Source: CAZWQR01 sp964638595 (GTDB taxonomy: Bacteria; Patescibacteriota; Minisyncoccia; Minisyncoccales; PEYH01). Taken from it: a stretch of DNA of 18,371 nt. The translations under genes were made by a program, and so were the position numbers. Location of the stretch: assembly GCA_964638595.1 (NCBI GenBank), contig CAZWYU010000016.1:1-18371 (forward strand), read 5' to 3'. The notes beneath the pieces are model-generated. The model saw nothing but the letters and a program-made list of their open reading frames with translations, was not told where the DNA came from and searched no databases. Of the stretch, positions 1 to 7,400 are shown piece after piece (position 1 is the first letter of the stretch; the number at the start of each line of letters is the position of its first letter).

Positions 1-75
1 ATAGACGCAATATGTGTAGTATTAAAAGAGGATAATTCTATAAAGCGATTAGACCACTATGAAAATGTTGTTTGA
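1..75 (+). CDS. C-terminal end of a gene, possibly YraN/UPF0102 family
   Basis: Only the last 24 codons lie in the window. They are open from base 1 and end at TGA 73-75. The pattern, an IDAICVVL beta strand, a short polar turn (KEDNSIK), then LDHYENVV, resembles the C-terminus of the YraN/UPF0102 family, where an (R)xDvvav strand is followed by a final lxHxxNa(f/v) strand. That family has a restriction-endonuclease-like fold and is often found in CPR genomes. The catalytic part would be outside the window, so the family call rests on one short strand pair and is tentative. What is seen directly is a coding-like frame ending just before the AT-rich repeats. Confidence 0.45.
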   Translation: MDAICVVLKEDNSIKRLDHYENVV

Positions 76-130
76 TAATATATAACTAGTAATTAGTAAT
101 TTGATAATTTGATAATTTGAAATTTGGGAA

Positions 131-169
131 AACCCCCTCCTATATCCTCCCCCTCCTTGAGGGGGAGGA
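131..169 (+). repeat. C-rich tract plus CCTCCCCC/GGGGGAGG hairpin, copy 1
   Basis: The unit is a CCCCCTCC tract (133-140), a TATAT spacer, then CCTCCCCC (146-153) paired with GGGGGAGG (161-168) around a 7-nt loop. The same composite recurs at 14031-14059, 18215-18255 and 18267-18307, always with the C-rich tract on the 5' side. It looks like a REP- or MITE-type dispersed element; no transposase is nearby. Confidence 0.75.
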
Positions 170-188
170 AAGAGGAGAGGGGGGCACG

Positions 189-213
189 TTGTGCTTCGCC
201 CGGGTAAGCACAA
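189..213. repeat. TTGTGCTT/AAGCACAA hairpin, copy 1
   Basis: An 8-bp perfect stem TTGTGCTT (189-196) pairs with AAGCACAA (206-213) across a 9-nt loop. It is preceded by GGGCAC. A clearly related element, with the same GGGCAC lead and a 9-bp stem, lies at 18179-18203 next to another C-rich hairpin copy. There is no T-tract, so it is not a canonical terminator. Confidence 0.7.
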
Positions 214-224
214 GCCCAAAATAA

Positions 225-416
225 AAGATTTAAGATTCAAGATTCAAGATTTAAGTATTATGAGTCAAGAATCGTGAATCGTGAATCGTGAATCGTAAAT
301 CGTTAATCGGGAAGCGAGAATCGTTAATCGTTAAGAATAGATTTAAGAATCACGAATTAAGATTCAAGATTCAAGAATCGAGAATCAAGAAGCAAAAAGC
401 AAAAAGTAAGAAGCAA
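225..416 (+). repeat. Mosaic of 7-bp repeats (AGATTYA, CGTNAAT, AAGCAAA)
   Basis: This stretch is built almost wholly from heptamer runs: AGATTTA/AGATTCA (about 225-255), nine in-phase CGTNAAT-type units (273-335), AGATTTA/AGATTCA again (339-376) and AAGCAAA-like units (about 390-416). It also holds longer exact repeats: positions 230-249 equal 357-376, positions 246-270 equal 452-476, and positions 339-362 equal 1583-1606. No convincing gene is present. A 63-codon open frame across it exists only because the repeat units vary. Confidence 0.8.
354..378. repeat. Left arm of a 25-bp inverted repeat around the four-helix gene
   Basis: Read in reverse complement, this segment matches 845-869 at 24 of 25 positions, with an 18-bp perfect core (361-378 against 845-862). 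The pair brackets the gene at 466-852. The arms consist of AGATTCA-type heptamers, so they may be ordinary repeat words in opposite orientation rather than transposon ends. Confidence 0.7.
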
Positions 417-426
417 GCCAACCCAA

Positions 427-447
427 GGATGGTCCGCCTGGGGCGGA
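427..447. repeat. TCCGCC/GGCGGA palindrome with GGATGG flank
   Basis: TCCGCC (433-438) pairs with GGCGGA (442-447) across 3 nt and is preceded by GGATGG (427-432). The same double-palindrome element appears in opposite orientation at 13822-13851. It is GC-rich in an AT-rich setting. Confidence 0.65.
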
Positions 448-465
448 AATTAAGATTTAAGTATT

Positions 466-852
466 ATGAGTCAAGATAAAATTAAAATACGATCTTTTAC
501 TGATTTAAAGGTTTGGCAGGAAGGACATAACTTAGTAATTATGATTTATGAAAACACTAAAAGGTTTCCTAAAAAAGAAACTTATTCGCTTATAGATCAA
601 ATGAGGAGAGCTGCTGTTTCAATTACTTCCAATATTGCAGAGGGTTTTGGTAGACAAGGATATAAAGATAAATTGCGGTTTTATTACCAAGCGCAAGGTT
701 CCTTAATAGAACTTAAAAACCAACTTTTGGTGGCAAAAGATGTAGATTATCTAAAGAACGAAGATTTTAATAAGTTAGCAGACCAGATTAACACCACTCA
801 TAAACTTTTACAGGGATTTATTTCAAAGACGAAATCTTTTCTTCATTCTTGA
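466..852 (+). CDS. Four-helix-bundle protein (S23 / TIGR02436-type)
   Basis: A 128-residue protein with the family signature: FTDLKVWQEGHNLVIMIYE near the N-terminus (residues ~11-29), then a helix with the conserved RRAAVSITSNIAEGFGR core (~47-63), a tyrosine-containing third helix (FYYQAQGSLIELKNQL, ~72-87) and a C-terminal helix. Members are all-alpha, form oligomers and were first noticed in 23S rRNA intervening sequences. Their function in most free-standing cases is unknown; DGR accessory Avd proteins share the fold. The length is normal. ATG 466 is the only start that keeps the full first helix, yet it has no ribosome-binding site and lies inside a 25-bp repeat (452-476). The TGA stop (850-852) lies inside the right arm of an inverted repeat. 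The product family is secure; the role is not known. Confidence 0.88.
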   Translation: MSQDKIKIRSFTDLKVWQEGHNLVIMIYENTKRFPKKETYSLIDQMRRAAVSITSNIAEGFGRQGYKDKLRFYYQAQGSLIELKNQLLVAKDVDYLKNEDFNKLADQINTTHKLLQGFISKTKSFLHS

Positions 853-869
853 ATCTTGAATCATAATTC
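845..869. repeat. Right arm of the 25-bp inverted repeat
   Basis: This is the reverse complement of 354-378 with a single mismatch. It covers the last two sense codons and the TGA stop of the four-helix gene, as two TTGAATC heptamers (849-862). Confidence 0.7.
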
Positions 870-881
870 CTTTTAGTTAGA

Positions 882-1382
882 ATGTTCAACTTAAATTACA
901 AATTATTGTTGCTGGTATTTACAATGGCTATTGGTATTGGTTGTTTTGGATTTGTAGGTACAGCAAAAGCAGAATACGAATCCGCTGGCACCTCCACTTC
1001 TGCTAATTTATTGAGCGGTTTGGATGTAAGACATATTCGTAGTTTTTATTATAACGTCAGCTCTTTACCAGAAGGAACAACTCTCAAGTTCCGCTATTCA
1101 ACTACCTCTGCTTCTGGTCCTTGGGTTAACTCTGCTGGTACGCCAAATGGCTGGGATACGGTAGCAAGCGCCGGAACTAGCAGTATTTCCTTAGGTGATT
1201 TTTATTGGTCTGAATGCCCTTTTTATTATCAAGCTCGGTTTGAGTCAGATCCCAACGGTCAATATAGTCCGGTTTTAGATTTGATAAAAATAAGGTTTTT
1301 CCCGCCTAATCCGTTTACCATAGAAGGGGAGGTGATATTTAATAATATAGATATAAAGACGGTGTTGCCAGAGGAGCCGTAA
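882..1382 (+). CDS. Small secreted beta-rich protein
   Basis: A 166-residue protein with a clear Sec signal: lysine at residue 7, a hydrophobic core (residues ~8-26) and a likely signal peptidase I site after AKA (residue ~30). The mature part is rich in Ser, Thr, Gly and aromatic residues and alternates strand-like segments (NLLSGLDVRHIRSFYYNVSS, TLKFRYSTTSASGPW, FYYQARFESD, PVLDLIKIRF). It resembles the single beta-sandwich units repeated in large CPR surface proteins; that is recognition by pattern, not a firm family call. No Shine-Dalgarno site precedes the ATG. The last codon (CCG) and the TAA stop run into a CGTAAAT repeat array, so the C-terminus may be cut short by the array. No catalytic motif is visible. 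Confidence 0.75.
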   Translation: MFNLNYKLLLLVFTMAIGIGCFGFVGTAKAEYESAGTSTSANLLSGLDVRHIRSFYYNVSSLPEGTTLKFRYSTTSASGPWVNSAGTPNGWDTVASAGTSSISLGDFYWSECPFYYQARFESDPNGQYSPVLDLIKIRFFPPNPFTIEGEVIFNNIDIKTVLPEEP

Positions 1383-1680
1383 ATCGTAAATCGTGAATCG
1401 TAAATTGTGAATCGCAATTTGCTAATTTGCTAATTTGCTAATTCGTTAATTTGTTAATTGGTAATCGGTAATTAAAATTTAAGATAACACACCCGTATTT
1501 TGTATAGCGTATGAAGACACACACAATCCGTAACACGTAATACGTAACACGGGGAGAAGCAAGATTTAAGATTTAAGATTCAAGATTTAAGAATCACGAA
1601 TTAAGAAACTTAAATCGTAAATCGTAAATCGTAAATCGTGAATCGTAATTCGTTAAATCGTTAATTTAAAAGAGACCCTA
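1378..1680 (+). repeat. CGTNAAT heptamers, GCTAATTT octamers and related words
   Basis: Five in-phase heptamers (1378-1412) begin inside the preceding gene and supply its stop. They pass through the junction word GTGAATCGCAATTTG (1407-1421) into an 8-bp GCTAATTT/GTTAATTT series (to about 1450). Next come CGTAACA-like 7-mers (about 1530-1552), AGATTTA/AGATTCA units (1562-1590), a copy of the 24-bp repeat (1583-1606), and CGTAAAT/CGTGAAT units (1616-1650). No gene is seen in this gap. Confidence 0.8.
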
Positions 1681-1684
1681 AAGG

Positions 1685-1713
1685 TTGATTGAAACAAAAG
1701 ATTAAGCTAAAAT
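1685..1713 (+). promoter_or_regulatory. Predicted sigma70-type promoter for the O-antigen ligase-like gene
   Basis: TTGATT (1685-1690), a 17-bp spacer and TAAAAT (1708-1713). Transcription would start near 1720, giving a leader of about 50 nt before ATG 1769. A TATAAT at 1721-1726 has no good -35 partner. Confidence 0.5.
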
Positions 1714-1768
1714 GGTGATATATAATAATATATCAATATAAGATTATAACAATTAAAAAATTATTATT

Positions 1769-4165
1769 ATGTTTGACAAAATTCTACGTTTTCTGATCTA
1801 TTCTACCATATTTCTCATTCCAGTTTTCCTTCTACCTTTTACTTTTGAACTTTTGAGTTTTAATAAGCTTTATCTTTTATTCTTTTTTGTTTGGCTTTCT
1901 GTTCTATTGTGGGTTTTGAAGATAATAGTTAAAGATAAAGAACTAAAAATTAGAAAAACTAAGGTTAATTATTTTGTTTTGGGTTTTTTAGTTTTGGTTA
2001 TTTTTTCAACTATTTTTTCTGTGAACAAACAGGCGAGTCTTTTAGGACAATACGGACGCTTTGACGCCGGCTTAATTGGTTTAATAACTATGGCTGGTTT
2101 TTATTTTTTAGTTTCTAATAATTTAAGTTTTAAAGAGGAAGAGAAAAATCTTTTAAAGCCAGCAACAATTGTTAAGGTTTTATTTGCCTCAAGCGGTTTG
2201 GCATTACTTTTTGCATTTTTATCTATTTTTGGACTATTTTGCGGAACTAACTTAGAAAATATGGTTAGTCTAGTTGGCGGCAGTTTAGCCAGTTTATCTA
2301 TGTATCTTTCATTTATGGTTGTTTTAGGAACACTTGTTTTTTTGAAAGGTTTTGAGTGGCTGGGGGAGAAAAATAAATCAAAATTTTGGACATTGTTTTC
2401 AAGTATTTTTGTTCTTCTTTCTTTTATTATCTTAATAATGGCCGATTTTACTCCAGCTTGGCTAGTTTTAGCCATTAGTCTCTTAGTTTTAATCTTTTAT
2501 GTTTTAAAAGATAAAATAGTCAGTGAAAATGTCCACCGTCTTATTTTGCCAATTACCTTAATTATTGTTTCATTTTTGTTCTTATTCTTAAGCTTTAGGT
2601 TAATAATAGCAGATTTTCCAAATTCTTTTCTTAATAACAAAAGTCTTTTATTGGAAAACACCTTAAGCCAAAAGCACTCTTGGACAATTGCTAAAGATTC
2701 AGTTTTTTCTAACTTCAAAAATGCTTTAATCGGTACTGGTCCAGGCACCTTCTCTTACAATTATTCAAAATTTAAACCTCAAAGCTTAAATTATAATAAC
2801 TTATGGACTCAAAGATTTAATCGTTCGGGAAATGCTTTTGCTGAAAACTTAGTCAGTTATGGAATTCTAGGATTATTAACTTTTGTTTCTTTAATTTTTG
2901 CGGTTTTTGTGAAATTGAGAGACAAAAAGAAAACAGATTATAAAAAAGTCTTTTTGGGCTTGTTATTTTTAGCTTTGGTTTTGATAAATATCTTATATTA
3001 TCAAAATATTGTTTTAAGCTTTTTGTTCTGGCTCTTTTTGGCTCTTGTAATGGCTAAAGTAAGCGAGGAATGGAAAATAGTGAGCTTATCAAAGAAAGCC
3101 GAATTAGCTTTGATTTTGGAAACAATTTTCATTATTTTTTTCCTAGCTTTTATTACCCTCTGTTTTTTTGGGTATAAAATTTATTTAGCTGATGTTAAGT
3201 TTGTAAAAGCTTGGAATAATCCTAATCTTGATGAGAAAGGAGAACTTTTGTTTGAAGCGATTAGGCTAAACCCCAAGGAACCTTATTATCAAATGGTTTT
3301 TTCCCAGCTTCTTTTGACCAAAGCCCAATTGGGTTTTATTGACATAGACAGCGAAGAAAAGCAGCAAGTAGTAATTAATAATTTTAAAGGCAGCCAGCAG
3401 ATGGCTAGGGGAGCTGTTAGTATAGCTCCTAACCAAGTAAGCTCTTGGCAACATTTGGCTAATCTTTATGAGGAGCTTTTGGGTGTGGCTACAGAGCAAA
3501 AGCAGTTTATTAATTTAGCTATTGAAGCTTTTAACAAGGCCATTGAATTGGAGCCCAAAAATCCAAGTTTTTACAATGAAACGGGTAATTTATATTTAGC
3601 CATGAATGAGAGAGAAGAGGCTAGAAAATATTTTGAGAAAGCAATAGAGCAAAAAGAAGATTATGTACCGGCCAATATTAGCTTAGCGCTATATCTAGAG
3701 TCAGAGGGCAACATAGAAGAAGCGATTGATAAATTAGAGAGACTTTCAGTTTTAGCTACTAGATATCCTGACTCTTATCACAATGTCTTATTTCAACTAG
3801 GCAGACTTTATTACAATAATGGAGAAATAGAAAAGGCCTTGACACAATTTAAGGCAGTGTTGAATTTACGACCATCTTTTGCTGATGCTAGATATTCTTT
3901 AGCGCTGGCTCTGGAAAGGCAGGGAAAGATTAATCAAGCTATAGAAAATTTAGAAATAGTGGCTAAATCTAATCCTAATAATGAAATGCTTCAAAAGAAG
4001 ATTAAATCTCTCAAAAGCGGAGGAATGGAGCCGGCGGAAAATATTGAAGAGCCGATAGAAGAACTTAATGAAGAAGGAGAAAAAATAGAAGTAGAATTAA
4101 TAGAAGAACTTGGAAAAGAGGGAGAAGAGGGAGAAGAGGGAGAAGCAGAACCAAGAGAGGAATAA
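1769..4165 (+). CDS. O-antigen ligase-like membrane protein with C-terminal TPRs
   Basis: A 798-residue protein in three parts. Residues 1-470 hold about 13 hydrophobic membrane segments. Between segments, residues ~303-358 (SWTIAKDSVF, IGTGPGTFSYNYSKF, RSGNAFAENLVSYG) form the large external loop typical of the Wzy_C/WaaL/PglL superfamily, which moves lipid-linked glycans onto acceptors or polymerises them. Residues ~556-745 contain tetratricopeptide repeats (NLAIEAFNKAIELEPKNPSF, EREEARKYFEKAIEQ, EIEKALTQFKAVLNLRPSF, KINQAIENLEIVAKSNPNN). The tail (752-798) is Glu-rich low complexity with GEEGEEGE. Family knowledge supports glycan ligation or polymerisation; the acceptor is unknown, and CPR cells may use such proteins for surface glycoprotein rather than LPS. 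The ATG at 1769 begins right at the first membrane segment and has no Shine-Dalgarno site. It has its own predicted promoter and is followed by a long hairpin. Confidence 0.85.
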   Translation: MFDKILRFLIYSTIFLIPVFLLPFTFELLSFNKLYLLFFFVWLSVLLWVLKIIVKDKELKIRKTKVNYFVLGFLVLVIFSTIFSVNKQASLLGQYGRFDAGLIGLITMAGFYFLVSNNLSFKEEEKNLLKPATIVKVLFASSGLALLFAFLSIFGLFCGTNLENMVSLVGGSLASLSMYLSFMVVLGTLVFLKGFEWLGEKNKSKFWTLFSSIFVLLSFIILIMADFTPAWLVLAISLLVLIFYVLKDKIVSENVHRLILPITLIIVSFLFLFLSFRLIIADFPNSFLNNKSLLLENTLSQKHSWTIAKDSVFSNFKNALIGTGPGTFSYNYSKFKPQSLNYNNLWTQRFNRSGNAFAENLVSYGILGLLTFVSLIFAVFVKLRDKKKTDYKKVFLGLLFLALVLINILYYQNIVLSFLFWLFLALVMAKVSEEWKIVSLSKKAELALILETIFIIFFLAFITLCFFGYKIYLADVKFVKAWNNPNLDEKGELLFEAIRLNPKEPYYQMVFSQLLLTKAQLGFIDIDSEEKQQVVINNFKGSQQMARGAVSIAPNQVSSWQHLANLYEELLGVATEQKQFINLAIEAFNKAIELEPKNPSFYNETGNLYLAMNEREEARKYFEKAIEQKEDYVPANISLALYLESEGNIEEAIDKLERLSVLATRYPDSYHNVLFQLGRLYYNNGEIEKALTQFKAVLNLRPSFADARYSLALALERQGKINQAIENLEIVAKSNPNNEMLQKKIKSLKSGGMEPAENIEEPIEELNEEGEKIEVELIEELGKEGEEGEEGEAEPREE

Positions 4166-4173
4166 TTTATTTG

Positions 4174-4212
4174 TTTTATGTTGTGCACCACCCGGTGGCG
4201 CACAACATAAAA
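4174..4212. repeat. Long perfect hairpin after the O-antigen ligase-like gene
   Basis: A 13-bp perfect stem, TTTTATGTTGTGC (4174-4186) with GCACAACATAAAA (4200-4212), encloses a second palindrome CCAC/GTGG. There is no T-tract on either strand, so it is not a textbook intrinsic terminator, although its place 9 bp after the stop suggests 3'-end formation or protection. The TTGTGC/GCACAA core recalls the hairpins at 189-213 and 18179-18203. Confidence 0.65.
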
Positions 4213-4224
4213 AGAGCGGGGTTA

Positions 4225-4250
4225 ATCCTTCCTCTCTTTGAAGGGGGGAG
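4225..4250 (+). repeat. Degenerate C-rich/G-rich hairpin element
   Basis: TCCTTCCTCTC, a TTTGAA loop region and GGGGGGAG give a weakened version of the CCTCCCCC/GGGGGAGG hairpins found elsewhere in the window. It is in the same orientation. Confidence 0.4.
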
Positions 4251-4315
4251 AATAGAGGCGGTGGAGTATAAAACCGAATAGAGTCTATTGATATTAAATA
4301 CTAACAGATATCTGC

Positions 4316-4343
4316 TTGACAAATTTTAAAAAATAGATAAAAT
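4316..4343 (+). promoter_or_regulatory. Predicted strong promoter of rpoB
   Basis: A perfect -35 TTGACA (4316-4321), a 16-bp spacer and -10 TAAAAT (4338-4343). The start would be near 4350, leaving about 108 nt of leader before the rpoB ATG. It is the best-matching promoter in the window and probably drives rpoB-rpoC. Confidence 0.65.
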
Positions 4344-4382
4344 ATAAATAACTATATTTTTATAACTTTGATTACTAAATCC

Positions 4383-4444
4383 TTTTAACTAAAAAAGAGG
4401 ACTTTTGCCCTTTATTTAAAGAGGGGAATTTTTTATAGTTAAAA
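4383..4444 (+). promoter_or_regulatory. Structured rpoB leader (possible attenuator)
   Basis: TTTTAACTA (4383-4391) pairs perfectly with TAGTTAAAA (4436-4444), and after one bulged A five more A-T pairs extend the stem. Inside, CCCTTT (4408-4413) can pair with AAAG-A-GG (4418-4424), followed after a few bases by six Ts (4429-4434). The whole closes 13 nt before the ATG. It could be an attenuator or translational control structure; no ligand or protein site is recognised. Confidence 0.35.
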
Positions 4445-4457
4445 ACAATCCAAAGCT

Positions 4458-7400
4458 ATGCTTAAAAAAGATTTTTCTAAATCAAAAATCCGTTTAGCCC
4501 TCCCTTATTTATTAGATATTCAAAAAGAAAGCTGGCAAGAATTTTGGAAAAGAGATTTTAAAGAACTTTTAGAAGAGGTTTCTCCAATTCGAGATTATAC
4601 TGAAAAGTGGTTAGAGCTTTATTTTTTGGATTACAAATTAGGTGAACCCAATTATGAAAGCGAGTTTGAGGCCAAAAGAAATGAAGATTCTTTTGCCGCC
4701 CCTATTCATTTAGTAGCTAAACTGAAAAATCTTAAAACCAAAGAAGAATCTATCCAAGATGTATTTTTTGGTGATTTTCCCTTAATGACCGAGAGGGGTA
4801 CTTTTATTATAAATGGAGTAGAGAGAGTAGTCATTTCCCAGCTTTTGCGCTCACCAGGCGCTTTTTTTACTATGAGAAAAATAAGAGGTGGCAAATATTT
4901 TGGAGCCAGAATGATTCCAAGCAGAGGTAGCTGGCTGGAAATTGAAACCGATCCCTCTAATTTTATTGGGGTAAAAATTGACCGAAGGAGAAGGGTGGCT
5001 GCCACTACTTTATTAAGAGCTTTTGGTGTTGCCACAGACAAAGAAATAAGAGAAATTTTTTCCGATTTAGTGATGGGAGAAAATGACTATATTGAAGAAA
5101 CATTAAAAAAAGATAGTACCAACAATCAAGCAGAAGCCTTGGTAGAAATTTATAAAAGGCTAAGGCCGGGAGATTTAGCTTCACCGGATACTGCCAAAGA
5201 GCTAATAGATAATATGTTTTTTAATTTTGAAAGATATGATTTATCAAAAGTCGGTCGCTGGAAAACTCTTCAGCGATTGCCTGAACTGACAGACAAAAAG
5301 AATAGGCAATATGGCAAAATTGAAGAACACAGAGATGAAATTACAGTAGAGGATAGAGTCTTGAGAGTAGAAGACATTATAGCCATATTAAGAGAGATTA
5401 TAAGATTAAATATTACACCGGGTAGCAAGCCCGACGAAATAGACCATTTGGGCAATAGGCGTGTAAGAACAATATCGGAATTAATAAATGATAGATTAAG
5501 AATAGCTTTGATGCGTGTTGAAAGAATCTGTCGGGATAAAATGAGCACATTAGATTCAGCTGATTTAATGCCAAATAATATTATTAATCCTAGGCCATTT
5601 ATGGCCGGTTTAAAAAGATTTTTTTCTTCTTCACAGCTTTCTCAATTTATGGACAATGAGAATATTTTGGCTGAACTAGAACATAAAAGAAGATTAACAG
5701 CCGGCGGTCCTGGCGGTTTGACCAGAAAGAGAGCTGGTCTTCAGGTTAGAGATGTTCAGCCTTCTCACTATGGAAGAATTTGTCCAATTGAAACTCCAGA
5801 GGGACCAAATGTTGGCTTAGTTGGCCACTTGGCAAGCTATGCTCGGATTAATCCTTACGGTTTTATAGAAACTCCCTATTTTAAAGTTAAAAATGGAAAA
5901 GTTACTAATAAAATAGAATATCTTAATGCTTTTGAAGAGGAAAAATATAATATTGCCAATGCCGGCATTGAAACCGATAGCAAAGGATATATTAAAGCTA
6001 AAAAAATAGAAGCTAGAGCAAAAAGCAAGCCACAGATGATTAAAAAGGGAGATATTGATTATGTAGATGTGGCTCCAGAACAGTTTATTTCAGTAGCCAC
6101 TTCCTTAATACCTTTTTTACAAAATGATGATGCCAATAGAGCTTTAATGGGTTCTAATATGCAGAGGCAATCAGTCCCTTTAATTAGGCCTGAAGCTCCT
6201 TTAGTTTCTACGGGCGTTGAGGAACAGGTGGTAAGAGATTCGGGCAAAGCGGTTATTGCCAGAGAAGCCGGAAAAGTAATTTATGCCGATGCTAGAGAAA
6301 TTATAGTAAAAACAAAAAACTCTAAGCTAAAAAATAATGAAAGAATTTATAAATTGCGCAATTATGATGCCACTAATCAGTATACTTATTTTCACCATAA
6401 GCCGGCAGTTAAAGAGGGAGACATGGTTGATAAAGGAGATATATTAGCCGACCCAACAGCCAGCGATAAAGGGAGATTAGCTTTGGGACAAAATCTTTTT
6501 GTAGCGTTTTTGCCTTGGCGAGGGCATAATTATGAGGATGCTATTATTATTTCTGAAGAATTATTAGCTAAAGATTATTTAACCAGCGTTCATATTGAAA
6601 CTTTTTCTTGTGATGTCAGAGAGACAAAATTAGGTCCAGAAGTGACAACTTCAGATATTCCAAATGTTTCTGAAGAAAAATTAAAAGATTTGGATGCCGA
6701 AGGAATTGTCAGGATTGGTGCTGAAGCAGGTCCTAATGATATTCTAGTTGGTAAAATTTCGCCAAAAGGAGAAACTGGTTTAACAGCAGAGGAACGTCTT
6801 TTATGGGCAATTTTTGGAGAAAAAGCTAAAAATGTTAAAGATACTTCTCTTTTGATGGAACACGGAAAAAGAGGCCGAGTTATTAGAGTGAAAGAATTTT
6901 CCAGAGAAGCTGGCCACAAGTTAAGACCAGGGGTTATTAAAAGATATCAAATAGAAGTAGCCCAAATTAGAAAAGTTACTGTTGGCGATAAAATTGCCGG
7001 TCGTCATGGAAACAAAGGCATTGTAGCTAAAATTTTACCCAGAGAAGAGATGCCCTTTATGGAAGATGGCATTCCAGTAGATGTTGTTTTAAATCCTTTA
7101 GGTGTTGTCTCTCGTATGAATCTTGGTCAGGTTTTAGAAACTCATCTTGGCTGGGCAGCTAAAAAACTTAATTATCGGGCAATAACTCCTTCTTTGTCGG
7201 GAGCTAAAGAAAAAGATATAGAGCAAGAGCTTGAAAAAGCTAATTTGCCGAGCAAAGGCAAAGTTAAACTTTATGACGGCCAAACTGGTCAAGCTTTTTC
7301 TCAAAAAATTACGGTTGGATATATGTATGTAATGAGATTGATTCATATGGTAGAAGATAAAATTCATATGCGTTCAATTGGTCCTTATTCTTTGATTACT

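Noticed and set aside
49..240. Open frame on - across the first C-rich hairpin
   Set aside because: It translates hairpin and repeat DNA (Pro/Gly runs), has no family resemblance and overlaps the real tail of the gene at 1-75.
225..416. CRISPR array
   Set aside because: The repeats are 7-8 bp, contiguous and degenerate, with no spacers of constant length and no cas genes.
288..479. Open frame of 63 codons on + starting at GTG
   Set aside because: It reads through heptamer repeat units with repetitive, Lys/Arg-rich nonsense, and overlaps the start of the real four-helix gene.
466..1382. Diversity-generating retroelement (Avd-like four-helix protein beside a secreted protein)
   Set aside because: There is no reverse transcriptase, no template/variable repeat pair with adenine-biased changes, and the secreted protein lacks a C-type lectin-like variable end.
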